Assembly (NCBI GenBank): GCA_944351345.1
Contig: CALVPO010000006.1
Coordinates: 1-22,777, forward strand
DNA from: an uncultured Bacilli bacterium
Lineage (GTDB): Bacteria; Bacillota_I; Bacilli_A; RF39; UBA660
Reading direction: 5' to 3'
Length of the DNA: 22,777 bases
The notes below the pieces were generated by a model that was not told the DNA's origin, did no database searches, and saw only the letters and a list, made by a program, of their open reading frames with translations. The position numbers and the translations under genes were made by a program. Below, piece after piece: positions 1 through 7,768 of this stretch (within the stretch, counting starts at the first letter, position 1; each line of letters starts with the position of its first letter).

Positions 1-376
1 CTTCACTTTCAGTTCCTTCGTTGCTGATAATTTCGATATTACCGCTTTGTTTTTCTACTTTTATTTTTAATTTTATCGTATTTCCATTTTTTCTATCTAA
101 AGTTGTTCCTCCAAATATTGTTTCTTCTTTTGTTTTATCGTTGTAATTAGCCTTGTATAAGCCTACATATTCGTCAATTCCATATTCTCTTGTTCCTTCT
201 AATTTGTTATCTTTTGTAAGCCCATTAGGTGAAGTATCCTGCAAAAAATTGCTATAACTATTTACTAGATCATCCTTTGAAATAATATCATTATTAAAAA
301 TATTAGATAAGCACACACTTCCTGCAATTATAATTCCTATAATGGCTAGTAAAATTAATTTAAAGAATCCCAGCAT
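1..376 (-). CDS. Membrane-anchored hypothetical protein, partial (C-terminus off the left edge)
   Basis: An open frame runs from an ATG at 376 to the left edge without a stop, giving 125 visible residues. The start overlaps the stop of the upstream VanZ-like gene as TAATG, which implies translational coupling and one transcript. Residues about 5-22 form one hydrophobic segment (FFKLILLAIIGIIIAGS). After it the chain is polar and rich in Asn, Lys, Asp and Glu, so the protein is probably anchored by its N-terminus with the rest outside. A Cys follows the hydrophobic stretch (GSVC), but Gly-Ser-Val before it is not a good lipobox, so I do not call a lipoprotein. I recognise no family. Confidence 0.7.
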   Translation of the reverse strand, partial: MLGFFKLILLAIIGIIIAGSVCLSNIFNNDIISKDDLVNSYSNFLQDTSPNGLTKDNKLEGTREYGIDEYVGLYKANYNDKTKEETIFGGTTLDRKNGNTIKLKIKVEKQSGNIEIISNEGTESE

Positions 377-1494
377 TATCTATTCCTCCTCTTTTTTTCA
401 TTTACTTCATCTATAGTACTTAAATATGTTATTTTAAATACTTTGTCATAATAGATTTTTCCGTTTTTTAATAATAGGAATATATTAATAATATAGAAAA
501 ATATAATAAATATAAAACTGCCTAAATATATCCATATTGATGATATTGTAGATAAATTTATATTATTAACTATATTCTCTACTATTGTTAAAATAAAAAT
601 TGGTAATAAAAAGTAGTAAAAATAGTTAAATATATTTTTTAAAATTAATCTTATAAATTTCATATTTTGAAAAGTTACTCTTACATTTAAGAAGTTACTG
701 GCAATTGTTTTACCATTCCAAAAATATGGTATTATGGCATAATAAATTATAAAAGATACTGTTGTTGGGAATAATGTTCTAGAAAATACTGAGAATATTG
801 TAGATAAACAAAGATATATAAATACGTCTAGGAAGAATAAAGTTATTCTTCTAAATCCTGATACTTTTTTACCATTCTCGATGGTTTTCTCATCTATTTC
901 ATCTCTTGTTGGTAAAAAATTATCTATTACTCCCATAATAAAGTATCCTATAACTCCACCTAACGTGTTTGTTATTAAATCATCTATATCACATAGTCTA
1001 TAAGGTCTTGGATATAGTCCATAAAGTCCTGTTACTTGCGTGAATTCAAAAAAGAGTGAAAGAAATAGAGTTACTATAAATGTCTTTTTTAGATTACATT
1101 TATAGTAGTATCTTAAATACATGCCAAATGGAATTGTCATGATAATGTTGAAAATAAAAGTATAAACACTAGGATGAAATAATGTAGGAATATAAGTGGA
1201 AGGATCTGTTAGAGAAAAGTTTGTTTCTCTAATAATATCTTTAATAAAAGTAAATGGTATTAATTGTACTATTTTTCCAGTCATATTTGCTACTTCTTCT
1301 CTACTTGGGAGGGGTAATATAACTAGAAAATATATTGTAATTAAATAAAGTATAAATGAGTATATTATTAGTACTCTAAATTTATTTATAGAGCCATATT
1401 TATGGTATTGATGTAGGATAAAAGGAATAGTAAATAGAAATGCTATAATTGGAAAAACAAGAACTGCAGTTTTTACTACTTCTAAATAACTCAT
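376..1494 (-). CDS. VanZ-like membrane protein with C-terminal RDD-like domain
   Basis: 372 residues, mostly membrane segments. The first half carries the VanZ signature: LVILPLPSR, then FEFTQ near residue 150, then DIDDLITNTLGG around 169-180, the acidic/GG motif typical of the family. After a charged linker (about 196-215) the chain restarts with GFRRITLFFLDVFIYL and IIPYFWNGKTIASNFLNVRV, which match the arginine-start helix and the layout of RDD domains. VanZ proteins are linked to low-level teicoplanin or lipoglycopeptide resistance and RDD proteins to membrane transport; the substrate here is unknown. No Shine-Dalgarno lies directly upstream of the ATG; the nearest purine-rich stretch (AAAAAGGAATAG) is about 20 bases away, and a TATAAT lies 4 bases before the ATG. 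It follows the BceAB genes, also linked to peptide antibiotics, with no terminator between. Confidence 0.85.
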   Translation of the reverse strand: MSYLEVVKTAVLVFPIIAFLFTIPFILHQYHKYGSINKFRVLIIYSFILYLITIYFLVILPLPSREEVANMTGKIVQLIPFTFIKDIIRETNFSLTDPSTYIPTLFHPSVYTFIFNIIMTIPFGMYLRYYYKCNLKKTFIVTLFLSLFFEFTQVTGLYGLYPRPYRLCDIDDLITNTLGGVIGYFIMGVIDNFLPTRDEIDEKTIENGKKVSGFRRITLFFLDVFIYLCLSTIFSVFSRTLFPTTVSFIIYYAIIPYFWNGKTIASNFLNVRVTFQNMKFIRLILKNIFNYFYYFLLPIFILTIVENIVNNINLSTISSIWIYLGSFIFIIFFYIINIFLLLKNGKIYYDKVFKITYLSTIDEVNEKKRRNR

Positions 1495-1514
1495 GTTTAT
1501 TATAGTAAGTTTTA

Positions 1515-1595
1515 CTATTCCTTTTTTAGCTTATTATAACTGTGATTAGAATTGAATTTGGTAGCCATGTATTTCCAATTATAGGGTAAAAACAT
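1515..1595 (-). CDS. Possible 26-residue small ORF between bceB-like and vanZ-like genes
   Basis: An ATG at 1595 is preceded by AAGGAG seven bases upstream, one of the best ribosome binding sites in the window; the site overlaps the end of the upstream permease gene, whose stop is at 1597. The frame runs 26 codons to a TAG at 1515. The product is basic at its end (KLKKE) with no membrane segment and is not recognisable. It could be a real small protein, a leader that couples translation to the VanZ-like gene 20 bases further on, or the remnant of a decayed gene. The evidence is only the strong start signal and position. Confidence 0.3.
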   Translation of the reverse strand: MFLPYNWKYMATKFNSNHSYNKLKKE

Positions 1596-1596
1596 T

Positions 1597-3645
1597 TTAT
1601 TTCTCCTTTATAATATTTTTACTACATAAATAAGTTATTAGGAAATATCCACCATAGATAAATACAATAACTCCTGCTGTTACAATAATAGATTTTATTA
1701 GTTCATCCTTACCAAATGTTTCTAAAAGATATGCACAGAATTTAATTCCAAAAATTGAATGGATGATTGCTAGGATAAGTGGGAACATAAAGAATATTCC
1801 AATTTGTCTAAATAGGGCTTTATTAAGTACTTGCTCATCTGTACCAATCTTTCTTAGCATGCTAAATCTTTCTTTATTATCAGTAGATTCTGATAATTCT
1901 TTTAGGGCTAAAATTGCAGCACTTGCTATTAAGAAAATAATACCTAAGTATAAGCCTATGAATGTAATCATTGCTCCTAGTCCAATACTTCCTTCATATA
2001 AAGATATTTTAGTACTTGCCTCGATATCGGTATTTGGAGCATAAGAACTATTATCTAAATTAATAATTATATTTTCTATTTTTTGTTTTTCTTCATCTGT
2101 ATTAGCTTTATAATTGGCAACTAGTATTCCACTTTCTCTAGGCATATTATTAAGAATATCATCTGGTACAACAAATATTCCTGTATTAATGTGACTACTT
2201 GTCATATAAACGAAACCATTCATACATTCATCGTATTTTGGCGTTAAAGTTATTCCATTTATTGTAATTGGAGTTTTTCTTTGTAAACTTTCGTTTCTAA
2301 TATTAATCCATGAATCAAAGTCAGCAACGACAGCATATTCATTACTATTTAAATGAACTTTATCTAATCCATATAATTTGGCTAGTTTATTATAATCGCT
2401 CATCTTTATAAAAGTCTCAGCGGCATCATAATCTAAATATGGAAATTGTTTTTCTATTTGTCTATAAGAATCACCTAGAGTATCTCTAACTAGAATATCG
2501 TTACTGGCATATAAATTAAATTCAATAATATCTTTAAAGTACTTATCTATATTAAATCCTAGTTTATTTAGTGTTTCGCTAACTGATATTTTAGAATCTG
2601 CTATTATTCCTTCGGAGTATCCTGAGTCAGTTGGTAGATCCATTTTTTTATCAAGTTGTATATCGGCTGGTACCATAGTTTCCAAATTACTTGTCATAGA
2701 ATTTCTAATAGAAATAGCACTTGATAGTACGCAAATTGTAAAAAATAACATTAAACAAATAATTGTCATGGAAAATACTGTGGTATTAATTTTGCTACTG
2801 AATTGTCTTAGGGTAAAACTATTTAGGCCTTTATAGTAAATATTTTTTATGCTCATAAATATTTTTAATAATAATCCTGATAAAGACCAGAAAATAAAGA
2901 ATGTTGAAATAGTTCCTAAGGCAATAGGAATTAATATTTTATCGGCTGTTTGTAATTCTGTTATTCCGCCTGTTACACACCAGTAGGCATATCCTAAGAT
3001 ACAGGTAGAAATAATAAATATAATTATACAAATCCAAGGGTTTTTCATTTTTATTTTTTCTGATTTTTTATTAGCATTAAATAAATCTATTAATTTACAG
3101 CGACTTACATTATATGTATTAAAAATCATAACAAGTATATACATAACACTAAAATATATAAGTGTTTTAACACAAGCTGATGATGAGAATACAAATTCAA
3201 ATTCGGTCATTTTAGCTTCAAACATATTTGCAACAAGTAGACTCATTACTTGTGATAATACTGTTCCTATAACTAAACCTACTACTAATGATATACATCC
3301 AACTATTAAAGTTTCAAAGAATAGTATTAAGGATATTTTTCTTTTGCTCATTCCAAGGGTTAAATATATACCAAACTCTTTGTTTCTTCTTTTCATTAAG
3401 AATCTATTGGCATAAATAATTAAGAAACCTAATATAAATGCAACAAAGACACTTACGCCAGATAACATACTATTCATTAAGTCAATGATTTCATAAGTTG
3501 ATGCTGATACTTTCATCATAACTGTTTGGCTTTCAATCGCATTAAATATATAAAATATTGCAACACCTAATATCAAAGTAAAAAAGTAGATGGTATAATC
3601 TTTTATACTTCTAGCAATATTTTTTAGAGATAATTTAAAGAGCAT
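1597..3645 (-). CDS. BceB-type FtsX-like ABC transporter permease
   Basis: 682 residues, the usual length for BceB-family permeases that detoxify and sense cell-wall-active antimicrobial peptides. It shows the ten-helix plan: one N-terminal helix after FKLSLKNIARSIKDY, three helices up to about residue 190, helices near 205-310, then a large extracytoplasmic domain (about 320-550), and three C-terminal helices. The motif RRNKEFGIYLTLGMSKRKI (about 86-104) is the FtsX-domain coupling region, and NKERFSMLRKIGTDE (about 590-605) is its second copy. The start overlaps the end of the ATPase gene by 11 bases, so the two are co-translated. Known homologues act on bacitracin, nisin-like or lipid II-binding peptides; the ligand here cannot be read from sequence. 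Confidence 0.9.
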   Translation of the reverse strand: MLFKLSLKNIARSIKDYTIYFFTLILGVAIFYIFNAIESQTVMMKVSASTYEIIDLMNSMLSGVSVFVAFILGFLIIYANRFLMKRRNKEFGIYLTLGMSKRKISLILFFETLIVGCISLVVGLVIGTVLSQVMSLLVANMFEAKMTEFEFVFSSSACVKTLIYFSVMYILVMIFNTYNVSRCKLIDLFNANKKSEKIKMKNPWICIIIFIISTCILGYAYWCVTGGITELQTADKILIPIALGTISTFFIFWSLSGLLLKIFMSIKNIYYKGLNSFTLRQFSSKINTTVFSMTIICLMLFFTICVLSSAISIRNSMTSNLETMVPADIQLDKKMDLPTDSGYSEGIIADSKISVSETLNKLGFNIDKYFKDIIEFNLYASNDILVRDTLGDSYRQIEKQFPYLDYDAAETFIKMSDYNKLAKLYGLDKVHLNSNEYAVVADFDSWINIRNESLQRKTPITINGITLTPKYDECMNGFVYMTSSHINTGIFVVPDDILNNMPRESGILVANYKANTDEEKQKIENIIINLDNSSYAPNTDIEASTKISLYEGSIGLGAMITFIGLYLGIIFLIASAAILALKELSESTDNKERFSMLRKIGTDEQVLNKALFRQIGIFFMFPLILAIIHSIFGIKFCAYLLETFGKDELIKSIIVTAGVIVFIYGGYFLITYLCSKNIIKEK

Positions 3646-4402
3646 CGTTTAAATCTCCGCCTAAAAGGGTTACAACGTCGATAATTTTATCAAAAAATTC
3701 TTTTCTTGAATCAGCACCTTTATGTAATTCATTAAAAATTTTACCATCCTTGATAAATATTACGCGTGTTGCATAACTAGCTGTAAAGGCATCATGTGTA
3801 ACCATTAAAATAGTTGCATCTAATTCTTTGTTCAAATAATCAAATCTTTCTAATAGCATTTTAGCTGATTTGGAGTCTAATGCTCCTGTTGGTTCATCTG
3901 CTAAAACAAGTTTGGGATTGGTAATAATTGCTCTGGCTGATGCTACTCTTTGTTTTTGTCCCCCACTCATTTGATAGGGATATTTTTTTAGAACGTCTTT
4001 TATATCTAGTTCCTTAGCAACTTTATTAATTCTTCTATCAATTTCACTTGCTTTTACATTTTGAATGGATAAGGCTAGGACTATATTTTCATAAGCAGTC
4101 AAGGTATCAAGTAAATTGAAATCTTGAAAAATAAAACCTAGTTCTTCTCTTCTGAATTTATTAAGATTATTACCTCTTAGTTTAGTAATATCTTCTCCAT
4201 CTACAAAAATATGGCCTGATGTTACTTTATCTATTGTAGATATACAATTTAAAAGTGTTGTTTTACCAGAACCACTTGCTCCCATGATAGCAACAAACTC
4301 GCCTTTATTTACTTCAAATGATATATTATCTATTGCTTTTGTAAGGCTAGATCTACTACCATAATATTTTTCAACTTTGTTAATTTTTAGAATATTTTCC
4401 AT
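3635..4402 (-). CDS. BceA-type ABC transporter ATP-binding protein
   Basis: 255 residues, a complete MacB/BceA-class ATPase. Walker A is GASGSGKTT (about 41-49), the Q-loop is FIFQDFN, the signature is MSGGQKQR (about 144-151), Walker B is LVLADEPTGALDS (about 165-177), and the switch His is in MVTHDA. It supplies energy to the permease that overlaps its 3' end by 11 bases. RBS AAAGGAG lies 6-7 bases before the ATG. Upstream is a promoter with a palindromic operator. The genes for the two-component system that normally controls such transporters are not intact here; only the tail of a histidine kinase remains upstream. Confidence 0.93.
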   Translation of the reverse strand: MENILKINKVEKYYGSRSSLTKAIDNISFEVNKGEFVAIMGASGSGKTTLLNCISTIDKVTSGHIFVDGEDITKLRGNNLNKFRREELGFIFQDFNLLDTLTAYENIVLALSIQNVKASEIDRRINKVAKELDIKDVLKKYPYQMSGGQKQRVASARAIITNPKLVLADEPTGALDSKSAKMLLERFDYLNKELDATILMVTHDAFTASYATRVIFIKDGKIFNELHKGADSRKEFFDKIIDVVTLLGGDLNDAL

Positions 4403-4425
4403 AAAACTTCTCCTTTCATGCTTAC

Positions 4426-4454
4426 ATTTTATAATAAAAATAAGAATTTGTCGT
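4426..4454 (-). promoter_or_regulatory. Putative promoter of the bceAB-like operon
   Basis: On the minus strand a -35-like ACGACA (4449-4454) and a -10-like TAAAAT (4426-4431) are separated by 17 bases, about 20 bases before the AAAGGAG of the ATPase gene. The -35 is a poor match, as is common for activator-dependent promoters, and the palindromic site lies directly upstream. Confidence 0.5.
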
Positions 4455-4463
4455 TATTTTAAT

Positions 4464-4489
4464 ATTACAATATATTACAATTTTGTAAT
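4464..4489. promoter_or_regulatory. Putative operator: palindrome ATTACAA-TT-TTGTAAT plus a third half-site
   Basis: ATTACAA (4474-4480) and TTGTAAT (4483-4489) form a perfect 7-2-7 palindrome. A further ATTACAA lies at 4464-4470, exactly 10 bases (one helical turn) away in direct orientation. The block ends about 10 bases upstream of the -35 element of the transporter promoter, the usual place for an OmpR-family response regulator that activates BceAB-type operons. The binding protein is not encoded in the window. Function is inferred from position and symmetry. Confidence 0.5.
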
Positions 4490-4515
4490 TTAAAAATACT
4501 AATTCTTATTTTATA

Positions 4516-4722
4516 TCAATAATATTTTATAGTAAATGTTGTTTCTTGTCCTTGTTTAGAAATTGCAGTAATAGAACCATTATTTTTTTCTATTATTGTT
4601 TTAGCAAGAGCTAGACCAATTCCTATACTATCTTTTGATGAATTTCTCCCCTTGTAAAATCTTTCAAATATGTGAGGTAAATCTTTTTCATCAATTCCTT
4701 CTCCATTATCTTTAATGACAAT
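4516..4722 (-). pseudogene. Truncated sensor histidine kinase (C-terminal HATPase remnant)
   Basis: Reading the minus strand from 4722 to a TGA at 4516 gives 68 residues with the last part of a histidine kinase ATP-binding domain: DNGEGI (G1 box), IFERFYKG (F box), GIGLALAK (G2 box), then the usual C-terminal strand ending FTIKYY. A TAA stands in frame immediately upstream (4725-4723), and no start codon, HisKA domain, N-box or membrane sensor remains. About four fifths of the usual kinase is therefore missing. The F box reads FERFYKG, as in PhoR/VanS-type kinases, not the shorter BceS type. Its position directly upstream of bceAB-like genes suggests it once controlled the transporter. Confidence 0.85.
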
Positions 4723-4964
4723 TTATCTATATATATTTTTATGATAAATTACATGATACAATTGATTTTGTTAAAATGAATTTTGAAGAAAGAGATAGAT
4801 TAGATGCTGGATTTGATAATTTTGATTTTGAAACTATTTTTTTAAAGAAGTTAAGTGATGATGAATTACAAGAAATTAATTCTATTATAAAAGATTATAA
4901 TGATACTAATAAACAGCATATAAGACAAAAGATTAATACTTTAAATAATACTTTTATGCAATAA
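4719..4964 (+). pseudogene. Probable 3' fragment of an unidentified plus-strand gene
   Basis: A plus-strand frame is open from 4719 (just after an in-frame TGA at 4716-4718) to a TAA at 4964. It has an internal ATG at 4776 giving 62 residues, but no ribosome binding site precedes it, and the reading continues upstream without a start to the same point where the histidine kinase homology ends. The product is acidic and helical-looking (NFEERDRLDAGFDNFDFE, then LSDDELQEINSIIKDY). I do not recognise it. The simplest reading is the tail of a gene whose 5' part was lost in the same rearrangement that cut the kinase. A short genuine gene starting at 4776 is possible but less likely. Confidence 0.45.
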
Positions 4965-5062
4965 TATAATAATTACTTATTGACAGATTAAATTCCAAAA
5001 AATAGAACTAATAAATTGCATAATAGGTTAAAAAAGAGAAAAAAAACAGAAAGATAAACTTT

Positions 5063-5914
5063 TCAGTTTTTGGGTAATAAAATCTTTTTAGGAGTTGGTT
5101 TATCTTTTTGGTCTAATATAGAAGATTTAGGTTTTATATTCATTGCATCATATATGGTATGAGTTAAAAAATATGTGATTGGTAAATTAGTATAACTAAA
5201 GGTTAGAGTTTCTTCATGTTTATTTTTTCTTAATTCATCTACTTTTGTTAGATATTTTATTCTTAATTTAGAGTCTTTAATTTCACTAAATATTTCATTC
5301 ATTATGTTACATTTAAAATCAATTAAATCATGTAAAAAATCTCCTATTGTTATTTTATAATCATTTAATATCTTTATTATTTTTTTGTCACAATGAGAAA
5401 AAAATTTTTCCCAATTATCTGGAAATTGAAAATCATCACAATATAATATATATAATAGTTCTTGAAGTTCTACATAAACACGTATTAAATAATCAATTGC
5501 AAATATATTTTCTTTACTGTTAGGATTCTCTTTCATTATAGATATATCATTATATTTGCTTTTTATTTCGTTTAATAATTTGGGATATATAAAATTATCA
5601 ATTGGTACTGTAAAAAATCCATCGGCTTCTAATTTCTTTTTAAACATCATATCGTGTCCTTTTGAAAATAGGAAGTAATCTTTAAGTAAAAGGAATATTT
5701 GATTAATTTCATTATTATTTCCATATTTTACTATATTTTTAAATTCTATGAAATGATCTTCATAACTAGCACCGTCTAGTATTTCACTTAGGGGAATATC
5801 ACTAGCATTTTCAGCAAAGTATTTTCTTTCACTTTCTATATTTTTCTTTTTTATATATAAAACAGTTTTATCGTACATATTTTTTACAACTTCATCTAAA
5901 GTTATTAATTTCAT
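5063..5914 (-). CDS. Hypothetical protein, 283 residues, function unknown
   Basis: Complete frame with RBS AAGGAG eight to nine bases before the ATG and a TGA stop. The product has no signal peptide and no convincing membrane segment, is rich in Lys, Asp, Ile and Phe, and looks mostly alpha-helical, so it is probably cytoplasmic. Segments such as YEDHFIEFKNIVKYGNN and a proline/lysine tail (DKPTPKKILLPKN) are visible, but I cannot match them to a family. It is the third gene of a tight operon: 24 bases separate it from the dehydrogenase gene upstream. Nothing in it suggests a catalytic motif. Confidence 0.75.
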   Translation of the reverse strand: MKLITLDEVVKNMYDKTVLYIKKKNIESERKYFAENASDIPLSEILDGASYEDHFIEFKNIVKYGNNNEINQIFLLLKDYFLFSKGHDMMFKKKLEADGFFTVPIDNFIYPKLLNEIKSKYNDISIMKENPNSKENIFAIDYLIRVYVELQELLYILYCDDFQFPDNWEKFFSHCDKKIIKILNDYKITIGDFLHDLIDFKCNIMNEIFSEIKDSKLRIKYLTKVDELRKNKHEETLTFSYTNLPITYFLTHTIYDAMNIKPKSSILDQKDKPTPKKILLPKN

Positions 5915-5938
5915 AAAAATCAGCTCCTTGTATGTATA

Positions 5939-6877
5939 TTATAAGATTTTATTTTTTTGTTTTCCGTCTAACCAGGAAAATAAATTATCAAAAACAATTT
6001 CTGCTCTTTCTTCTAGTGATTCTATTGAGGCAAAAGCCATGTGTGGTGTTAATATAATGTTTTTTGGGTGTATTAGGTTATAATCTGGTGATAGTGGTGG
6101 TTCTTCTTCAAAGACATCACATGCTGCTCCTGATATTACTCCTGTTTCTAATGCTTCTTTTAAATCTTCTGATTTAACTATATTGCCTCTAGCAGTATTT
6201 ATTAAGATTGCTGTTCTTTTCATAAGGGATAATTCTTTTTTTCCAATCATTCCTTCTGTTTTATTAGTTAGTGGACAATGTAATGATACAATATCAGATT
6301 CTTGTAATAATTCTTTTAATTCTACTTGTTTATCTATAGAATTATCATTTACTATACTTCTATTATAGACAATTACTTTGCAGCCAAAGGCTTTACAAAG
6401 GTGGGCTACTCTTTTTCCTATTTTGCCTGCTCCTATTATGCCAACTGTTTTTCCTTGTAATAAATTACCAACAATTTTTGTTTTTCCTTCTCTACAATTT
6501 ACTTCATTTTCTTTTATTTTACGAAGTAATTGTATCATAAAGCTTATACATAATTCTGCTACTGCTTGAGTGGCATATCCTGATGCATTGCTAACGGCAA
6601 TATTTTTTTGTTTTGCTACATCAAGTGGAATATGATCTACTCCTGTAAAGGCTACATCTATAAATTTTAATTTTTTAGCATTTTCTAAGACTTTTTTATC
6701 TAATGGCATATTGGCAATTATTAGAGCGTCAGCATCTTTTACTCGTTTAATTTGAGTATTTATATCTAAGTCTTTTTTATATGATATAAATTGATTGCCC
6801 ATTTTTTCTAATTTTTCTCTATATTTTTCTATAATACTATTTGATACTCCTAGTTCTTCTAATAATACAATTTTCAT
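5939..6877 (-). CDS. D-isomer specific 2-hydroxyacid dehydrogenase
   Basis: 312 residues, the normal length for this NAD(P)-dependent family, which reduces 2-keto acids to D-2-hydroxy acids (lactate, glycerate, phosphoglycerate and others). The Rossmann motif GIIGAGKIGKRV lies at about 146-157. The catalytic set is in place: Arg230 in NTARGNIV, Glu259 in DVFEEEPP, His279 in LTPHMAF. At the end of the second beta strand the family's usual Asp (NAD preference) is replaced by Asn-Arg-Ser (VYNRS, 170-174), which tends to go with NADP preference. The substrate cannot be fixed from sequence. It lies 10 bases after the metallo-hydrolase gene in the same operon. Confidence 0.9.
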   Translation of the reverse strand: MKIVLLEELGVSNSIIEKYREKLEKMGNQFISYKKDLDINTQIKRVKDADALIIANMPLDKKVLENAKKLKFIDVAFTGVDHIPLDVAKQKNIAVSNASGYATQAVAELCISFMIQLLRKIKENEVNCREGKTKIVGNLLQGKTVGIIGAGKIGKRVAHLCKAFGCKVIVYNRSIVNDNSIDKQVELKELLQESDIVSLHCPLTNKTEGMIGKKELSLMKRTAILINTARGNIVKSEDLKEALETGVISGAACDVFEEEPPLSPDYNLIHPKNIILTPHMAFASIESLEERAEIVFDNLFSWLDGKQKNKIL

Positions 6878-6887
6878 TTCTTCTCCT

Positions 6888-7520
6888 TTATTTTATTAAG
6901 ATTTTACATTCAATTTTAGGATTAATTAATTTTGAAAAATTAGTTGCATCTTCTTTGTTTCCTACTATACTTCCATAATGAATTGGTACTACTATTTTAG
7001 GTTTTATTGTGTTTATTAATTCTGATGCTTCTTGATAGTTCATGGTAAAGGTACCACCAATTGGTACAAAGGCTACATCACATTTTATTTTTTTATTATC
7101 TTCTGTTATATCTGTGTCGCCTGCAATATAGTAAGTTATTCCTTCTAATTCTATTAAATAGCCTACCCAATTATTTTTTCTTGGATGAAATTGTTTATTA
7201 GTGTTATAGGCTGGTATTGTACTAAATTTTAAATTTCTTATATTATAATCTTCGTATGGTTTTACAGAGATAATATTTTCTTTTTTTAGGCCTTTATTTA
7301 ATAATTTTTCTAGTAAATCTACTGGTGATACTATGATAGTATTATTTTTTATTACTTTATCTATGTCTTCTTCTGAATAATGATCATAATGATCATGAGT
7401 AATAAAGATAATATCCGCATCATTATAGTTTTTTTCTATTTTAAATGGATCAAAATAAATAATTATTTCTTTATTTATTTTAATGCTACTATGACATAAT
7501 ACTTCTATATTATTTAACAT
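6888..7520 (-). CDS. Metallo-beta-lactamase fold hydrolase, UlaG-like
   Basis: 210 residues from the ATG at 7520. Metal-binding motif THDHYDHYS lies at 41-49 (HxHxDH), with an early His10 in LCHSSIKI as in UlaG-type enzymes, AGDTDI carrying the bridging Asp, and PIHYGS near the end. These proteins are small, soluble metal-dependent hydrolases; many act on lactones or phosphodiesters, and the substrate here is unknown. An in-frame ATG exists six codons upstream (7538), but AGAGGAG sits correctly before the 7520 ATG and the TATAAT at 7543-7548 would start transcription near 7536, so the shorter form is preferred. First gene of a three-gene operon. Confidence 0.88.
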   Translation of the reverse strand: MLNNIEVLCHSSIKINKEIIIYFDPFKIEKNYNDADIIFITHDHYDHYSEEDIDKVIKNNTIIVSPVDLLEKLLNKGLKKENIISVKPYEDYNIRNLKFSTIPAYNTNKQFHPRKNNWVGYLIELEGITYYIAGDTDITEDNKKIKCDVAFVPIGGTFTMNYQEASELINTIKPKIVVPIHYGSIVGNKEDATNFSKLINPKIECKILIK

Positions 7521-7542
7521 AAAATATTCTCCTCTCATATAG

Positions 7543-7548
7543 ATTATA
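7543..7548 (-). promoter_or_regulatory. Extended -10 promoter of the metallo-hydrolase operon
   Basis: On the minus strand TGCTATAAT reads as an extended -10 (TGn plus consensus TATAAT). No clear -35 lies 17 bases upstream, which is acceptable for extended -10 promoters. The predicted transcript would begin near 7536, about ten bases ahead of the RBS. Confidence 0.6.
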
Positions 7549-7703
7549 GCATATTATTAATTTTTCTCCTAACATTATTATCACCAATTAAATTGTACTA
7601 TATAAAGATATGATTGTCACTCTATGTTTTATAGAATATAGTGAAGCTGATTTAGAATAATAAATATCTTTTTTGTATTTTTAATGTATTATTTTAATAA
7701 TAA

Positions 7704-7712
7704 TGCTATAAT
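7704..7712 (+). promoter_or_regulatory. Extended -10 promoter of the 7769 gene
   Basis: TGCTATAAT (7704-7712) is an extended -10 element on the plus strand, mirroring the divergent promoter at 7543-7548. No good -35 is visible. The leader to the GGAGGTGG of the 7769 gene would be about 50 bases. The 7549-7703 stretch between the two promoters holds nothing else I can support. Confidence 0.5.
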
Positions 7713-7768
7713 AGTTAAAAGTTTGTTATGTAATTATTGATATTAAACTATGAAATGGAGGTGGTAAT

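Noticed and set aside
1763..2044. 93-codon plus-strand frame inside the bceB-like gene
   Set aside because: Antisense shadow of the permease; serine-rich and low in charged residues as expected from reading helices backwards.
4980..5003. TTGACA with a TAGAAC 17 bases on, plus strand
   Set aside because: Would run antisense into the 5063 gene; the -10 is weak and no plus-strand gene follows.
5040..5062. Terminator after the 5063 gene
   Set aside because: AAACT/AGTTT stem overlaps the stop codon and is only five AT-rich pairs; too weak to call, although T-rich sequence follows.
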